A stretch of DNA of 64,000 nucleotides. Source: Porites lobata. Lineage: Eukaryota; Cnidaria; Anthozoa; Scleractinia; Poritidae. Below the pieces are notes generated by a model, which worked only from the letters and a program-made list of their open reading frames with translations, had not been told where the DNA came from and ran no database searches. The translations under genes and the position numbers were made by a program. This document shows, piece by piece, positions 1 to 9,759 of this stretch. Position 1 is the first letter of the stretch. Each line of letters begins with the position of its first letter. The stretch spans positions 852,501 through 916,500 of the forward strand of contig CALNXK010000182.1 of the NCBI GenBank assembly GCA_942486035.1, read 5' to 3'.

Positions 1-341
1 GTGGTCCCTCAAGCGTCAGTTGCATATGAAAAATTAGCCTGGGGGATGAATGAATATTAATGAACTCTATATGTTGAGTTGTTTTTTCGCCATTTTGTTT
101 TTGTTATGTTTTCCTTCCCTTTTCTTTATTCTCTACTTTCTATTTTTATGGATTAAGTGTAACGTGTTCTACAACCCTGCAACAAACCTTAATTAACCAA
201 AATACAATAGAAGTAAGAATAGTTTAGGTTTTGCATGCGGCTGACCCATCGTGAAATACAAAAACTAAAAAAAAAAAAAGAACAGATATGTAGAGTTTTA
301 AAAAGCAAATTAATTAATCGTTTCAAAATAATCTTCAGCAG
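1..341. other. Intron or upstream sequence, no gene seen
   Basis: I see no coding exon here. The stretch is AT-rich. Its last part (about 260-341) closely resembles 58650-58713 and 61380-61442, so it belongs to a duplicated intron segment that precedes a small PTS exon. Confidence 0.5.
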
Positions 342-398
342 ATTCATCAGCAGCAAATGCTCTAAAGACGTCAACAGCATCATTAGCAAGTCAACTGT
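342..398 (+). CDS. Small Ser/Thr/Ala-rich (PTS) exon of the left secreted-protein gene
   Basis: A 57-nt exon bounded by CAG before 342 and a GTAGGT donor at 399. It starts and ends in phase 1, so it can be included or skipped without shifting the frame. The encoded stretch is rich in Ser, Ala, Thr and Leu, like mucin-type linker segments. Two near copies exist at 58714-58770 (splice sites kept) and 61443-61499 (donor lost). Duplicated open frame plus matching phases support a real exon, but no transcript is available. It would be joined to the PTS exons at 1285 and 1715 and then to the C-type lectin exon at 7204. Confidence 0.5.
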
Positions 399-1284
399 GT
401 AGGTATTTTCTTGGGTCAGGATTAGCTGGAACAAAGTGGATCCATCTATACCGTTTAGTACTTTCACAATAATGTTATATTCATTATCTCATATCTTTCC
501 CTGGCAAGCTTTTCTAATTTCACAAAAGTAGCAACTTGTTCATCACGACATCATTACTGCTATTGTGGAAGATTAAAATCTTAGTATTTTTTTTCTATAA
601 TATTTATTCTATTTGGCAAATGTATAAATAAAATAAAATTATTTTTTTGTTAGCCAACTTCTTTATTTTATCAAACTCTTAAATAGTAAGGTGTTTAATA
701 AATAAAGAAGTTGGGTAACAAAAAAAATAATTTTATTTTATTTTACTGTTTTTTTAATTTACTTAATGGGATAATAAAACAAAAAATATTAGAGCACGAC
801 TTCCAGTGAACAATATCTGAAATAATCGCTTCCCTCGAATGATCGTCTCTAATAATAATGAGGATGAGAATGGCAATCGCCCCCGGGCTATTATTCGAGG
901 AAATGCGATACATCAAACCAACATTTATCGTGTTTCGGGGGAACCTCTTCGGGTGGAAGACAAATATAAATATACAAGCTAAAAGCGCGGGACCTAGGCA
1001 ACAAGTCCGTTAATTTGTCATCTAATTACACAGCGTAACTGAGGTCAATTGATAGTATAGCTTGTTAAACTCTCTAAACCTAGATCTTCAAATTACCAGG
1101 AATTACGATAAACGGGTCCTGTGCCCACAATGGCTGGAGGGTTTCTTTGCTGTTTTATTTATTTGTTTTATTTTTATTTTTTCACTTTTTATTAATTGTT
1201 ATCATCTCTCATTAAAGCGTATCTCTATCTTTGCGCATAATGAAACAATTTAACATTTTCTCTCTTTTTTCTCCAATTATGCAG
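399..1284. other. Intron with a foldback repeat
   Basis: No exon seen. At about 628-745 two AT-rich arms of roughly 40 bases are inverted copies around a short TTAAATAGTAAGG centre. A sister copy lies at 58886-59004. The whole intron is paralogous to 58771-59557. Confidence 0.6.
628..745. repeat. AT-rich foldback repeat (MITE-like)
   Basis: The left arm runs into GTTAGCCAACTTCTTTATTT. The right arm is its inverted copy (AAATAAAGAAGTTGGGTAAC). A paralogous copy is at 58886-59004. Confidence 0.65.
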
Positions 1285-1374
1285 TGCCATCGCCAACTAT
1301 GACAACTGTTACTAGCCCTTCAGCAGCATCATCGAGTTCCTTAACAACTGCCTCAATGCAGCAGACAAGTCCAG
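1285..1374 (+). CDS. PTS-rich (mucin-like) exon 90 nt, phase 1-1
   Basis: The acceptor is a pyrimidine-rich tract ending in TATGCAG before 1285. The exon is 90 nt long and phase 1 at both ends, encoding a segment of mostly Ser, Thr, Pro, Ala and Met, typical of an O-glycosylated linker. Three further copies lie at 1715, 59558 and 59974. The donor here is CCAG|GCATGT, whereas all other copies have CCAG|GTATGT, so this copy would need a GC-AG intron or would be skipped. The frame is otherwise intact. Confidence 0.6.
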
Positions 1375-1714
1375 GCATGTTCTTAAAAGCGCTACCACAC
1401 CATATTCCAACATTTTCCATATTGCAGCAAGAAAGAAGTCTTAGGAAATCTGAACACATCATAGAATAATAAAAAACAAACAAACAGAAAACAAAAACAA
1501 ACAAATAACAACAACAATAACATCAATGATCGGCTCTAGATCGGTTATAGACTGTTTTGCTCAATTGGAAAAGCACCGGCGTGCCCCCAAGCAGATGGAC
1601 GTGGCATCTAACCGGCCTTTGGTCTTTCAAAAATGGTATATGCAGGCTGTGTTTTCGATCATGTCGCAATTCACATGATTTAACATTTTCTTTCTTTTTT
1701 CTCCAATTTTGCAG

Positions 1715-1804
1715 TGCCATCGCCACCTATGACAACTGTCATTAGCCCATCAACAGCAACATCGAGTACCTTAACAACTATCTCAATGCAGCCGACAAGT
1801 CCAG
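1715..1804 (+). CDS. PTS-rich (mucin-like) exon 90 nt, phase 1-1
   Basis: The acceptor tract ends in TTTTGCAG and the donor is CCAG|GTATGT. The exon is 90 nt, phase 1-1, and encodes a Ser/Thr/Pro-rich segment nearly identical to the exon at 1285 and to the right-hand copies. The exon series looks like the product of tandem exon duplication. By phase it can splice directly to the lectin exon at 7204, which also accepts phase 1. Confidence 0.65.
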
Positions 1805-1852
1805 GTATGTTCTTAAAAGTATACCATATTCCAGCATGTTCATCATTGCAGC

Positions 1853-3267
1853 AACAGGGGTCTTTTTTGCATGAGCATGCGCGACCGCTGAACAAGCGAT
1901 ATGCATGGAGGCTCACCACAGGGTTTGCCTTCATCAAAATGGCGCGTCTCAAAGCTATCACAGCGATTATTTTGCTCGTTGGTCTTGGCGAATGTGCTGG
2001 TGATTTAACAAAATGTGTAGTTTGCAAAAAAAAACTCTAACATGGTCTTAACAAAAGCGAAGTAGACCGGCTTTAACATACGCTAGCTACTATCAAATTT
2101 CATCTCCCCACTTGACCTGGACAACAGCGCGCGTATATGTAGTGCCTGGAGGATTGCGCTGACCTCATCAAAGTCTAAACAAAGTGCAAAAAAATTTGTT
2201 GATGCAAGTAAACACTTTCAATTTTCTTTGTTTGAAATGGGAAAGGAAGAGAAATATTAAAAAAAAAACATAGCACATTTCAGCGAGTGGGTTCGAAGTG
2301 CGCGAAAGCCGATGTTCAGTTCAGCAGTGAATTAATATACGTTCTACAATTTTCCCAGCCCTTTAAAGCTACAAAATTAAGAGCACACGAGACGTAGATT
2401 AGTCATCTGGTGAGATGTTGGTGGTAGTCACTCTGTATGTCTCGAACAATAAAAAAAAAATGAATATCAATGAGACACAGTCAAAACTGCATTCAATAGG
2501 ACCGAAATTAAAGTCCAATCTTGTGACCGATTTTGATGAAACAAACGGTTAGGTTTCCTAAGAACTACAGTAAACATGTGATGCCGACCAAAAGTTAAAA
2601 ATCATTAGAACAATTAAGTTCTGGCTAAAAGCAAATTTCTGAAAAAGATGCGTTACAATGTTAGTTCACGCAAAAACAAGAAGTTCTACAATTTTCCTAT
2701 GAACAAACTTTGTATCGTTGACATACTTAAGGCAAAAACTTTCTATTCCAACTAAAAACGGCGTGGTAGTCGCCCGCTGATCGTTATTAATCCTCTCCCG
2801 AAGTATGGCTAAATCAGCTATTAATAAATTATTGACAGAAATCCTCTACGGCATCGAGAAACTGATTTACATGCGATTTATAGACAAACACTAAATAAAG
2901 AACATTTTGCTCAATAGCTACGCATCAGCAATGCATTCTACGCCAAACTTTGCGGTTCTTAAACAGGAGTCAAGACACGAGTCGAGCAACAAACAACAAC
3001 AAGCAGCCATGTTCGTGTCAGACATCCTTGAGAAACTTGCTCTTTCACCTCGTTCAGCGCATCAGTCTCCACTTTAAATCAACAGATCTTTACTTATTTT
3101 GTACAACGAAGGTCTTTCCTAAGTTCCTGCTACCATTTCAATCTCAAGCAAGCTTTCAAAGTGAACAATTTGGTTTCTATTACTATGCAGCACAGTCGCT
3201 GTCACTGGTCGCGTGCTCTTTGACAAGTCAGCGGTCGCGCATGCTCATGCAAAAAAGACCTCTGTTC
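1853..3267. mobile_element. hAT-like MITE, about 1.4 kb, 33-bp perfect TIRs
   Basis: The 33 bases 1859-1891 are the exact reverse complement of 3228-3260, and the ends read CAGGGGTC and GACCTCTG. The flanks ATTGCAGC (1845-1852) and ATTGAAGC (3268-3275) look like an 8-bp target-site duplication with one mismatch. CAGRGG termini and an 8-bp duplication fit the hAT superfamily. No transposase ORF is present, so it is non-autonomous. The paralogous intron at about 60104-60111 keeps the empty site, so insertion followed the segmental duplication. Confidence 0.8.
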
Positions 3268-3307
3268 ATTGAAGCATGAAACAAGTCTTAGGAAATCTCA
3301 ACGCGTG

Positions 3308-3343
<36 letters not shown>
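3308..3343. repeat. (AAT)n microsatellite
   Basis: About 12 uninterrupted ATA/ATAAT repeat units, followed by CAAA-rich sequence. The paralogous copy at 60146-60160 is short. Confidence 0.9.
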
Positions 3344-3344
<1 letters not shown>

Positions 3345-3347
<3 letters not shown>

Positions 3348-3740
3348 CAAACAAACAACTAAACAGAAAACCAAAAAAACAACAATAATATCAAGTATCG
3401 GCTCTAGATCGGTTATAGACTAAGCAGATGGACGTGGGATCTAACCGGCCGTTGGTCTTTCAAAAATTGTTATGTGCGGGTTGTGTTTTGGATCATGTTG
3501 CAGTTCACATGATCGCGGCCTTGGGCGGTTACATTAAGCTGTCTCATAAAGAAGAAATTTGAACATTCATTTTTGTTGAAGATACTGAATTTATCTGATT
3601 GAGCACCTAACCTCGAATTTGCGCCCATTTCCAATAAGCGCCCATCCTGTAGGGAGGAAAAGTTGATAGGCGTCTAGCCTCAAATAAGCGCCCACCCCAA
3701 CCACCACCACCACACTTCCCCCTCTCCAAAAACAGAAACT
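3345..3740. repeat. Duplicated intronic segment with GCGCCCA motifs
   Basis: This stretch matches about 60170-60600 closely, including repeated AATAAGCGCCCA motifs and a CACC-rich tract. It is a non-coding part of the large paralogous segment. I see no exon in it. Confidence 0.6.
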
Positions 3741-4602
3741 GAAGTAGACAAAAAGAGTATTGGTTACATTTTCTGACTATCCTTTCTGCTTCTCGTCGTC
3801 TGATCCATTTGGATACGTTACACTGTGAGACATCTACGAGGCAACACCAGCGCTTTTTGCTGTCCACATTGTCCAAGTAATACTGCACCTTGTTTACCGC
3901 AAACATTTTGTGCCTAAGCCTTGTTTAAAATTTCCCTTGGAAAACCTGCAAGATACCCAGGATAAACTGGAAACGATGGAAATGCAAAATATTGGAAGGT
4001 AAACAAGGTTATTATGGCAATGTGAAAATGGTAAATGTCTGTGAAGAATTCAACATGGCGTAGAAAGTGAATAGCCTTGTTATGACATTATCCCATCAGA
4101 CCGTTGCATGTTGTGTACATTGTATATGTTGTGTAAAAAAAACGGTACCGTAAGAAAGCTGTTTTTTTTACACTGATATGTATTTGTAAAAGGACGGCTT
4201 TTTTACAAAATATATTTTTGTAAAAAAACGGTCATACTCGAAATGTTGCTGGCGAATTCCGCTAGTGTTCATATTAAAGTTGTCCAGCCTTTACAAGTGT
4301 TTTCTGGCTTTTTTCTCGATCTCTAAAACAAAACACGCATTGGCGTACGTTACAGACCGCCTTTATAGTCCCTAATTCTTATAAACAAATCGGCTGCTGT
4401 TTTTATGGCCTTACAAGTTACTCTGTGTATTGCAAAAATTAGACTAATAAGCGAGTGTATGTGCGCTTGTAGCTATAGGCGAACGTTTCCTTTTGCTTCA
4501 TTAGCCGACTGAACATGTTCCTACATCACGCTGGAAACTTAAGTTGTAACGCAGACATGACACTCTTGCATGCATCAACATGGATTTCAACATAGCATGA
4601 AT
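3741..4602. other. Intron sequence, no gene seen
   Basis: No supported exon. Bases 4130-4250 contain the first block of a TTTTTACA/TGTAAAAA inverted motif family that becomes a longer array at 5530-5785. Confidence 0.5.
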
Positions 4603-5001
4603 CAGGGGCACCCAACGACAATTTTCGGAGGAATATCTGTTCGGAAGACGATTTGAGATCTAGAATTTTCGAAACATTTGTTGTAAAATTTCTTGCTTGC
4701 CTGCCTCTCCTAGGATTTTCGAACATCCAAAAAATGGTATATTTGCCTATTTTTAACGGATTTTTACCCTAAAAAGGTCACCTAGAATTTTCGGAAGCCT
4801 TTTTTCTGGCTGAAATTTTCGAAAAGGTAAGTTTTGATCCCTACAATTTTCGGATCGCTAGACTTTCAGCTAGGAAATCCGAATAGATGAAAAATTTTTA
4901 GGGGATAAAAATATGCCTATATCTAACGTTTAAATACTAAAATACGTTTAACAATGCTATGTTTAAGTGGTTTTGAACTATATTCTCGTTGGGTGCCCCT
5001 G
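4603..5001. mobile_element. 399-bp MITE with CAGGGGCACCC termini
   Basis: The 16-base inverted termini are CAGGGGCACCCAACGA (4603-4618) and its exact inverse at 4986-5001. ATGAAT flanks both sides (4597-4602, 5002-5007), a direct repeat consistent with a target-site duplication. The interior repeats an ATTTTCG motif and has no coding potential. The terminus type is hAT-like, although the visible duplication is 6 bp and not 8. Confidence 0.8.
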
Positions 5002-5529
5002 ATGAATCCCGTGATAGAAATCCATTTCAACATAATACAAGAAATTGTCTAACAGTTGCTGTCGTTCTTGATACCGACTAGTGTCAGAACTGTGCACGTG
5101 CAATGCTCAATTCTTAAAACAGTGTTGTGCCCTTGCAAACACCAATGACTCACGTTATAGCCAAGTGTTTTGTTGACAGTTAAACCGATTATTGCAGCTG
5201 ATAACCTTGGGAAAATAGATAAATAATACAGAACAATATTCTGTACAGTTTTCTGCTTGAACAAAAGTAGCAATGAAGGAAAGAACGGAAGGCTTTGGTT
5301 GCTGCAAGAGATTGTGACTGGCATTGCTTATAAATAAGACTGTGAATAACGCAGCTATTCTATTATTGCCTAGCATGCAGTTACTGCCGTGTGTGACTTC
5401 GGCCAATAAGTTTAACGAATGAAATTACTGCTCGTTCCTTCTTCGCATGTTACAGAAAACAGCCCGTCTTCGATAAATGGGTTTGTCAATGTTCTAAGGG
5501 AAGAGCATGAAACTCTTTTTTTCACGAAC

Positions 5530-5785
5530 ATTTATATGTGTAAAAAAGCAGGATTTTTACATAAAAAGGCAGCTTTCTCTCAAAATATATATTTTTGTAA
5601 AAAAGCAGTATTTTTACAACCAGTTAACTTGTAAAAAAGCAGCTTTTTTTACGTAAAAAAGTTGCTTTTTTACAAAAAATTTATTTTTGTAAATAAGCAG
5701 TATTTTTACAACCGTTCAATTTGTAAAAAAGCAGTTTTTTACATAAAAATGACGCTTTTTTAGAAGGACCGTTTTTTATGCAGCA
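5530..5785. repeat. Array of palindromic GTAAAAAAGC / GCTTTTTTAC motifs
   Basis: The motif TTGTAAAAAAGCAG and its inverse TTTTTTAC recur many times on both strands over about 250 bases. A smaller cluster sits at 4130-4250. A hairpin-rich, AT-biased minisatellite is the simplest description. Confidence 0.7.
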
Positions 5786-7203
5786 CATATATATAAATTT
5801 AAAGTATGCATAATGTATACATCAGGTTCAGTGCTTGAGAGGAGCCCCGTATGAATCACCTGCCGCTCCGATGACGTATAATGCGAGTACGGACTGTGTT
5901 AAATTCGGCGTTTTTGCCGCAAAAAATTAAAACTGCCGTATTAAATTGATTCAGACCCTGCTCTTTTACGGCGGCGTCTGAATCGGGCCTTAGCTTTTCG
6001 TTTTTCCCAGTGATGGTATCATTACGTCAATTCAGTTTTTAGAAGAAGAGAATAGGGAAGTAACGACCAAAGAGAACTGGAAAATGAAAAATGGGAACTA
6101 AACTTATCTTAGACCCTAGCCCTATCAGTAAATTCATTACCCATTCTCTTTCTCGTTCCTATTTTCATTTTCGTTGCCCTTGCTCGTTAGCCGTTCCCAG
6201 TTCTTTGTTTTAGTAACATCAGATGTTAGGAGGGACAAGAGGAACCCGCAATCCTAAAATCTAGGTGGTTATTACGTATGCACCGCATATCACTGACGTG
6301 GAGCCAGCTTCATTTTGTCTTCCACTAAGGGCGATTTCCATTTGTTAGAACAGATTGGCCAGACCATTCCAGACTTCCAGAATTTCACTTTTAATCAAAA
6401 CTATCCAGCCAGATCAGTCAGATCCCAAATATCGTGCATGAAGGAAATGGGGTTTCAACAAAACTCTTGTCAAAATGACTGGTCCGGCTATGGTCCCGCC
6501 GGCCTGTTCTGAAAGCGAAAGATTAAGAGTTTTACCATCGAAAAAAAAAAAAAAATTTCATTTTCAAAATGACTGGTCCGGCTATGGTCCCGCCGGCCTG
6601 TTCTGACTTTTGGGTAAGCGACCTAAGATTAGGGAGTTTAACCATCGACGACGGCGACGGCAGCGAAAACGTCACTTTTAAAATGAATTAGCGTTTTTTC
6701 AAACTTTGTCGCGTTTATTCCAATTCGCTGAAAATGTCTAATGCAGGCAAATTTCCCTGGATTTGATTTCCTGGGGACCGCACTCAAGTTTAGAAAGAGA
6801 AAGAAAATTTCGTCGTCGCTTGTTTACGCGCGTCCTCCATTAAACATGAGGTTAGGCATTTTCACGTGGTAGTCGTGCAGTAACGGCAAAGAAATGTACA
6901 AAAAAGCGTAATGCACATGCAAACTTGTTGTTTTGCTTAATAAATTAACCTATTGCTATTTTGACGTTCTCGTTGAGGTCGCCCTCGTCGTTGCTAAAAC
7001 TCTTTATGAATGGAATGCATTGAACGCAATCTGATCACACGCGTTTGGACCTTCTGTCACTCGGAATTTAATCACACATTGCTTTGGAGCAAAGCGTTTT
7101 TATCTTCGATCTTTGTCGCCCGCACTCTGTAACCTTCGGTTATTACTAGTTTCAGCTAATTTTATGTTTTTGGTTTTCCTTCTTCTATTGTTTCTTAACT
7201 CAG
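5786..7203. other. Intron sequence upstream of the lectin exon
   Basis: No exon is supported. It contains a 42-bp direct repeat (6471-6512 and 6565-6606). The last 50 bases are a strong pyrimidine tract ending in AACTCAG, which serves as the acceptor for the exon at 7204. Confidence 0.55.
6471..6606. repeat. 42-bp direct repeat around a poly-A tract
   Basis: The sequence beginning CAAAATGACTGGTCCGGC and ending GGCCTGTTCTGA occurs at 6471-6512 and again at 6565-6606. The copies look identical and are separated by 52 bases that include a run of A. Confidence 0.85.
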
Positions 7204-7616
7204 CTTGTCAACAAGGGTGGATTGGCAACGGGAAGTCGTGTTATAAATTGTTTACGTCTTCTAAAACTTGGGAAAACGCGAAGGAGGAATGCGAAAAATG
7301 GCATGCCGGTTTGGTAAAGGTTGAATCTCGTGAAGAAAATGATTTCATAAAAACGAAACTTTTGCCGACCGACAGAAAGGAAAATTACTGGATTGGGCTT
7401 TCTGACTCTGACAATGAAAATGACTGGAAGTGGACGGACGGAACTCGATTGGATTTGGATGGGTACAAAAACTGGAGAGGTCACGAACCGGACAATCACA
7501 ACGGTAACGAGGATTGTGTGGCAATAGTAAGGATAAGCACCGATCCATACCATTACGGGAAGTGGTCTGATATTTCATGCTCGCTGGAAAGGAAATATAT
7601 TTGTGAAAATCCATAG
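7204..7616 (+). CDS. C-type lectin-like domain, terminal exon of the left gene
   Basis: The frame encodes a full C-type lectin fold: a GW..NGKSCY entry with paired cysteines, the conserved WIGL, an EPDNHNGNEDC loop, WSDISC and a final YICE before a TAG at 7614-7616. The usual EPN sugar/calcium motif is EPD and WND is WSD, so ligand preference cannot be read directly. The frame is open upstream to an ATG at 7113 with a hydrophobic stretch, but that stretch is the pyrimidine tract of a good acceptor (AACTCAG|CT). Splicing there gives phase 1, matching the PTS exons at 1285 and 1715. I therefore read it as the last exon of a mucin-like secreted lectin. A stand-alone single-exon lectin with a signal peptide is the alternative. 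Confidence 0.8.
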
Positions 7617-8393
7617 CATGTTGGATAGGATGTCGCTAAGTTAAATGTGTTTGTCAACATGAGCAGACGTTACAGAAAAAAGCATAATTATTGGCATCAT
7701 AATTTTAGGAATATACAAGCACTGCTAGTAACATATTGATATAATAATTTTGCGAGCACAATCTATAAAAAAAGTGTACGCGCTATGACTGGCCTGTTAA
7801 AAAAGCCATTGTCCATTCGCCAATTATAAAGTTGAAAGGAATTTCGAAATGCACGTCCAATGATTCGTTGAGTTCGTCGGGTGCTCAGAACAAGGACGTT
7901 ACTAACTGGGGATAAATTAAGTCTGCGACGCAGGCTAAATGAGCCCGCAAACCAACCTTGTCCCCAGGGCCCTTTCCTGGCTTTGCAGGTGGAAGCCGGG
8001 AAAAGCGCCCTGGGGAAGAGGTTACCCGCCAACAAGGACATCTTCTGTGGAAAAGCATGACGTTTTAGATTAAGCGTCAGCATGTTTTGCTTTCTTTTAT
8101 GCTTTTGCTTGTTTTGAATTTTTCCTTTGTTTGCTGCTTCCTTTTCTTTTTTCTTGAAATTGCCCTTTTCATTTTTATTTCACTTTGGGTTGTTTCATTC
8201 ATGTTGTTTCATGCAACGTTTGCATGCCATAATGTAGGCCGCTATTTCAGGAACCAAAACACTGGAATTTCTTTTGGCTTAACGATGCCTTAGTTTTATC
8301 AAGAAAATATTTCCCTTGGTCTCATACAGTCCTGTGCCGGCGTCGTTTTACTTTATTTCTGCGTGTAATTTGCACTATATGTGGCAGATCCAG
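7617..8393. other. Downstream flank, no gene seen
   Basis: This is probable 3' UTR and intergenic sequence. The only structure I can support is the foldback at 7954-8023. Confidence 0.5.
7954..8023. repeat. Foldback element (AACCTTGTCCCCAGGGC family)
   Basis: AACCTTGTCCCCAGGGC is inverted as GCCCTGGGGAAGAGGTT at the other end, around a partly paired centre. A longer, better-preserved member lies at 63727-63824. Confidence 0.75.
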
Positions 8394-9195
8394 ACCTTCG
8401 GGCCTTCGGACCTCAGCTTGGTCTAAGAAAAAAGGGGAAGGGGGCTCCCCCGGGCCCCTCCCCTGGCTCCGCCACTGCCGTTTTTTTGGTAAGGGGCCAA
8501 CTGTTTTACCAGCATTCACCAAAAAGCGATATTGTTTCTATTTACAAGACCAAAATTTACTAATATTATTGATGAATACGCCAAACATTTAAGTAAAATA
8601 GTATCATTTAATATTTAGGCAATAGAAAACTTTTTCTCGTCTTTGCATTGCAGTCTGATAGTAAACAACAGCAGAGAGGCGGAGAATAGGCCATTTCCGT
8701 TTTCCTTTCACTTTTAAGTTTTGTAATCCCAATGAGGTGTAAATAACAAAAGCCACAGTTTGCACAAGAAAGCAAAACCCTGATTAGAAGTATTCTGCTT
8801 GCAGTAGTAAAATGACTTCATCATGCAAATGGCCTATTCAAGACAAAGACACATATGCAAACGCGAGATGAAGTCGAGGGCTTGCATAACTTTCGAAAAC
8901 CGCCCTTATAAAAATTAATAACTTAAAATCCTCTCAAATAAGCTAACTTCCAATCTTAGACGGTATTTTTTGTTAACTAAACGGTCACCTTTTACGTGGC
9001 TGCAAAGGGTCAAGAATAATGAATGCGATATAACAAAATAAATCATCCCTTTGTATACGGATACTCATGAATAGCTTAGGTATAGGCCTGGTCAACGTTG
9101 CTGAACACGGTGGCTAAGGTCCCGGCCACACATATCATATTTTTGAATCCGGAAACTTTTCTTTGCGGATTCAAAAGCTACTACGCCCACACGTA
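8394..9195. repeat. Tandem-duplication copy A, left part (host DNA)
   Basis: Almost identical to 32649-33448. With 29734-32648 it forms one 3.7-kb unit that is repeated directly as copy B (32649-36377). I see no intact gene in it. The right edge is the Polinton insertion point. Confidence 0.9.
9190..9195. other. Target-site duplication CACGTA (left)
   Basis: CACGTA precedes the element end AGTAGTTATGG and is repeated at 29728-29733 after ATAACTACT. Copy B of the host unit has a single CACGTA at 33443-33448 in otherwise collinear sequence. Six bp is the usual Polinton duplication length. Confidence 0.93.
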
Positions 9196-9202
9196 AGTAG
9201 TT

Positions 9203-9712
9203 ATGGAAATGGGTAGTCTGACGCATTACAAAATCTCAGATAAATGCTTTAAACAAACCTCTGGTTGTAAAGATTTTGTAAGAGAATTTCTTTACATAAG
9301 ATATATTAATAATAAATGTTTTGAGTTTTTGAAAATGTTAAATGAAGATGAAACAAATTATGAAGATATTTTTTGGAGTTCTAAAGCAAAAGAACTTACT
9401 AAAATCTTTAAAGATTTTTTGCAGGTAAAAATGAAATGCAAATTTCAAAATATTAGCAAATTAAAGTTTAAATATTTTGATGTTAATAACATAGAAATTT
9501 TAGAAGAACAACTGGATAATTTTAGAGATTTATATGTAGATCCAGATAGTTATGAGTTTGATGAGGAATCTTATGAATTAAATATTGATATTAACTTTCT
9601 AGGTTTTAGAGAGCTTTTTAAATTGATTTGTTTATTTAATGATAAAATAAAAAAAGAAGAACCTATTATTAATTGGATTTCTGAAAGTGATAGTGATAGT
9701 GATAGTGATTAA
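9203..9712 (+). CDS. Unknown TIR-borne gene, left copy (169 aa, acidic Ser-Asp tail)
   Basis: Not recognised. The start codon lies 8 bases from the element end, and I see no internal promoter before it. The first 80-odd residues are Cys- and Lys-rich (MEMGSLTHYKISDK onward) and match the right copy at 29720 with one Val/Ile difference. Residues about 85-155 differ strongly between copies. The C-terminus is a run of Ser-Asp from GATAGT hexamer repeats, four units here and more in the right copy. Conservation in both ends suggests a role at the termini or early in the cycle, but that is inference. Confidence 0.7.
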   Translation: MEMGSLTHYKISDKCFKQTSGCKDFVREFLYIRYINNKCFEFLKMLNEDETNYEDIFWSSKAKELTKIFKDFLQVKMKCKFQNISKLKFKYFDVNNIEILEEQLDNFRDLYVDPDSYEFDEESYELNIDINFLGFRELFKLICLFNDKIKKEEPIINWISESDSDSDSD

Positions 9713-9725
9713 ATAAAGGCTTAAA

Positions 9726-9756
9726 GTCTTATAATCTAATTATAAGATTATAAGAC
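9726..9756. promoter_or_regulatory. Hairpin directly before the PolB start
   Basis: GTCTTATAATC and GATTATAAGAC are perfect inverse arms around a 9-base AT loop, 3 bases before the PolB ATG. The same hairpin stands before the gene at 29123 on the other end. PolB lacks the TAAAATG box used by most other genes, so this hairpin may be an early promoter, an operator or a terminator for the TIR gene. Confidence 0.55.
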
Positions 9757-9759
9757 GTC

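Noticed and set aside
1680..2040. ORFs on both strands across the left MITE edge
   Set aside because: They straddle an exon and a transposon terminus and exist only because of the insertion.
7113..7203. Signal peptide ATG for a single-exon C-type lectin
   Set aside because: The hydrophobic stretch is a pyrimidine tract ending in a strong acceptor, and splicing gives the same phase as the PTS exons. It is kept only as an alternative.
9421..9440. Splice-site pair TTTTTTGCAG|GTAAAA in the TIR gene
   Set aside because: It looks like both an acceptor and a donor, but the ORF is open through it in both TIR copies and there is no second exon to join, so chance in AT-rich sequence is likely.
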